Of a stretch of 64,000 nucleotides of DNA, positions 63,526-64,000 are shown piece after piece. This DNA is from Flavobacterium ustbae (GTDB taxonomy: Bacteria > Bacteroidota > Bacteroidia > Flavobacteriales > Flavobacteriaceae): positions 1-64,000 of the forward strand of contig NZ_RPOC01000014.1 of assembly GCF_003946915.1 (NCBI RefSeq), in the 5' to 3' direction. Every line of letters starts with the position of its first letter. Within the stretch, counting starts at the first letter, position 1. Under the pieces are notes generated by a model. The model was not told the origin of the DNA and did not search any database. It saw nothing but the letters and a program-made list of their open reading frames with translations. Made by a program: the position numbers and the translations under genes.

Positions 63526-64000
63526 ATGGCGAAAAGAAAGTATAAAGTATCGGTTATTCAGTTAAATCTGAATGATGTTGCCGAAAATAATCTTAAAAAA
63601 TGTATCAGCTGGGTAAGAGATGCTGCAAGCCAAGGTGCTGAAGTTATACTATTACCTGAATTATATAGCAGTCATTATTTCTGCCAAAGCGAAGATGTAG
63701 ATAATTTTGCATTAGCAGAACCATTATACAGTACTTCATTTATTGCTTTTAGTGAATTAGCAAAAGATTTAGGAGTAGTGATTATTGTTCCTTTCTTCGA
63801 GAAAAGAATGGCTGGAATTTACCACAATAGTGCTTATATTATTGACACTGATGGAAGTGAAGCTGGTTTGTACCGTAAAATGCATATTCCAGACGATCCA
63901 CATTTCTATGAGAAATTCTATTTTACTCCAGGTGATTTAGGTTTCCAAGCAATCGAAACTAAAAAAGGAACGGTTGGGACTTTGATCTGTTGGGATCAAT
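63526..64000 (+). CDS. aguB: N-carbamoylputrescine amidase (3' truncated by the window)
   Basis: The first 158 residues of a nitrilase-family enzyme. The Glu-Lys-Cys triad is visible: Glu in ILLPELYSSHYF, Lys in YRKMHIPDDP, and Cys in GTLICWDQ at the right edge. PHFYEKFYFTPGD matches the AguB signature. It cleaves N-carbamoylputrescine to putrescine, the last step from agmatine in polyamine synthesis. An ATG at 63521 is out of frame and rejected; the start is 63526. Confidence 0.93.
   Translation, partial: MAKRKYKVSVIQLNLNDVAENNLKKCISWVRDAASQGAEVILLPELYSSHYFCQSEDVDNFALAEPLYSTSFIAFSELAKDLGVVIIVPFFEKRMAGIYHNSAYIIDTDGSEAGLYRKMHIPDDPHFYEKFYFTPGDLGFQAIETKKGTVGTLICWDQ

Overview
The window is a stretch of chromosome from a low-GC member of the Bacteroidota, almost certainly a Flavobacterium or a close relative. 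Three things support this. The first genes belong to the type IX secretion / gliding world (an adhesin with a gliding-type C-terminal domain, a PorP/SprF protein and an OmpA-family protein). Promoters repeatedly match the Bacteroidota signature TTG-N17-19-TAnnTTTG. Many families are typical of the group (DUF4835, bacillithiol-system YtxJ, Bacteroidota-type arginine genes). No rRNA, tRNA, CRISPR array, phage or insertion sequence was recognised. Both ends cut through genes: a repeat adhesin on the left and an N-carbamoylputrescine amidase on the right.

Layout. 0-5.6 kb: adhesin - PorP/SprF - OmpA-like. 5.8-22.6 kb: mostly forward housekeeping genes. These are ligA; a split 5'-nucleotidase on the reverse strand; dapA; a bamD-rpoZ-coaBC-DUF4835-recN-TPR-fabV run; a glycosyltransferase; coaE; and a two-component system. 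22.6-26.4 kb: an orphan short transcription unit, then a tightly packed four-gene operon of rtcB RNA ligase, a cysteine-rich zinc-ribbon protein, release factor H (prfH) and a TPR protein. 26.5-39.3 kb: mostly reverse-strand genes (acyl-ACP thioesterase, miaA, potassium channel, exonuclease/GIY-YIG fusion, PLP protein, hydroxyacyl-CoA dehydrogenase, oxidoreductase, degenerate HTH-Fic protein, smpB, others), with pcm and a VF530-type gene on the forward strand. 39.4-41.7 kb: M1 peptidase. 41.8-53.6 kb: an arginine/proline biosynthesis cluster (GNAT, argG, lipoprotein, argC, argD, proA, proB, argF-type, argB, argE-type, argH) with a possible attenuator leader. 53.7-55.1 kb: a pectate lyase whose T9SS sorting tail is cut off by a stop codon. 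55.2-64 kb: membrane proteins, ytxJ, clpB, DUF808, a lipoprotein, a toxin-antitoxin pair with a frameshifted toxin, and the start of aguB.

Most interesting points. (1) The rtcB-zinc ribbon-prfH-TPR operon looks like an expanded rRNA-repair/ribosome-rescue module, preceded by stacked palindromes and an orphan 27-codon unit. (2) Most intergenic spacers of the arg/pro cluster carry a foldback repeat or repeat arm, from several unrelated word families, ending close to the next start codon. (3) Between gfo/idh and pcm lies a 30-copy heptamer array whose centre is an eleven-run G-quadruplex motif, flanked by its own inverted copy. (4) An HTH-Fic protein has lost both its catalytic His and its inhibitory Glu. 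(5) The pectate lyase has a LacI-type palindrome on its start site and a decayed secretion tail.

Several starts were moved inward from the longest open frame because upstream sequence is promoter or repeat: smpB, argD, argE, argH, the antitoxin, the toxin, ytxJ, the VF530 gene and the nucleotidase lipoprotein. All calls come from reading the sequence; no database search or folding program was run.
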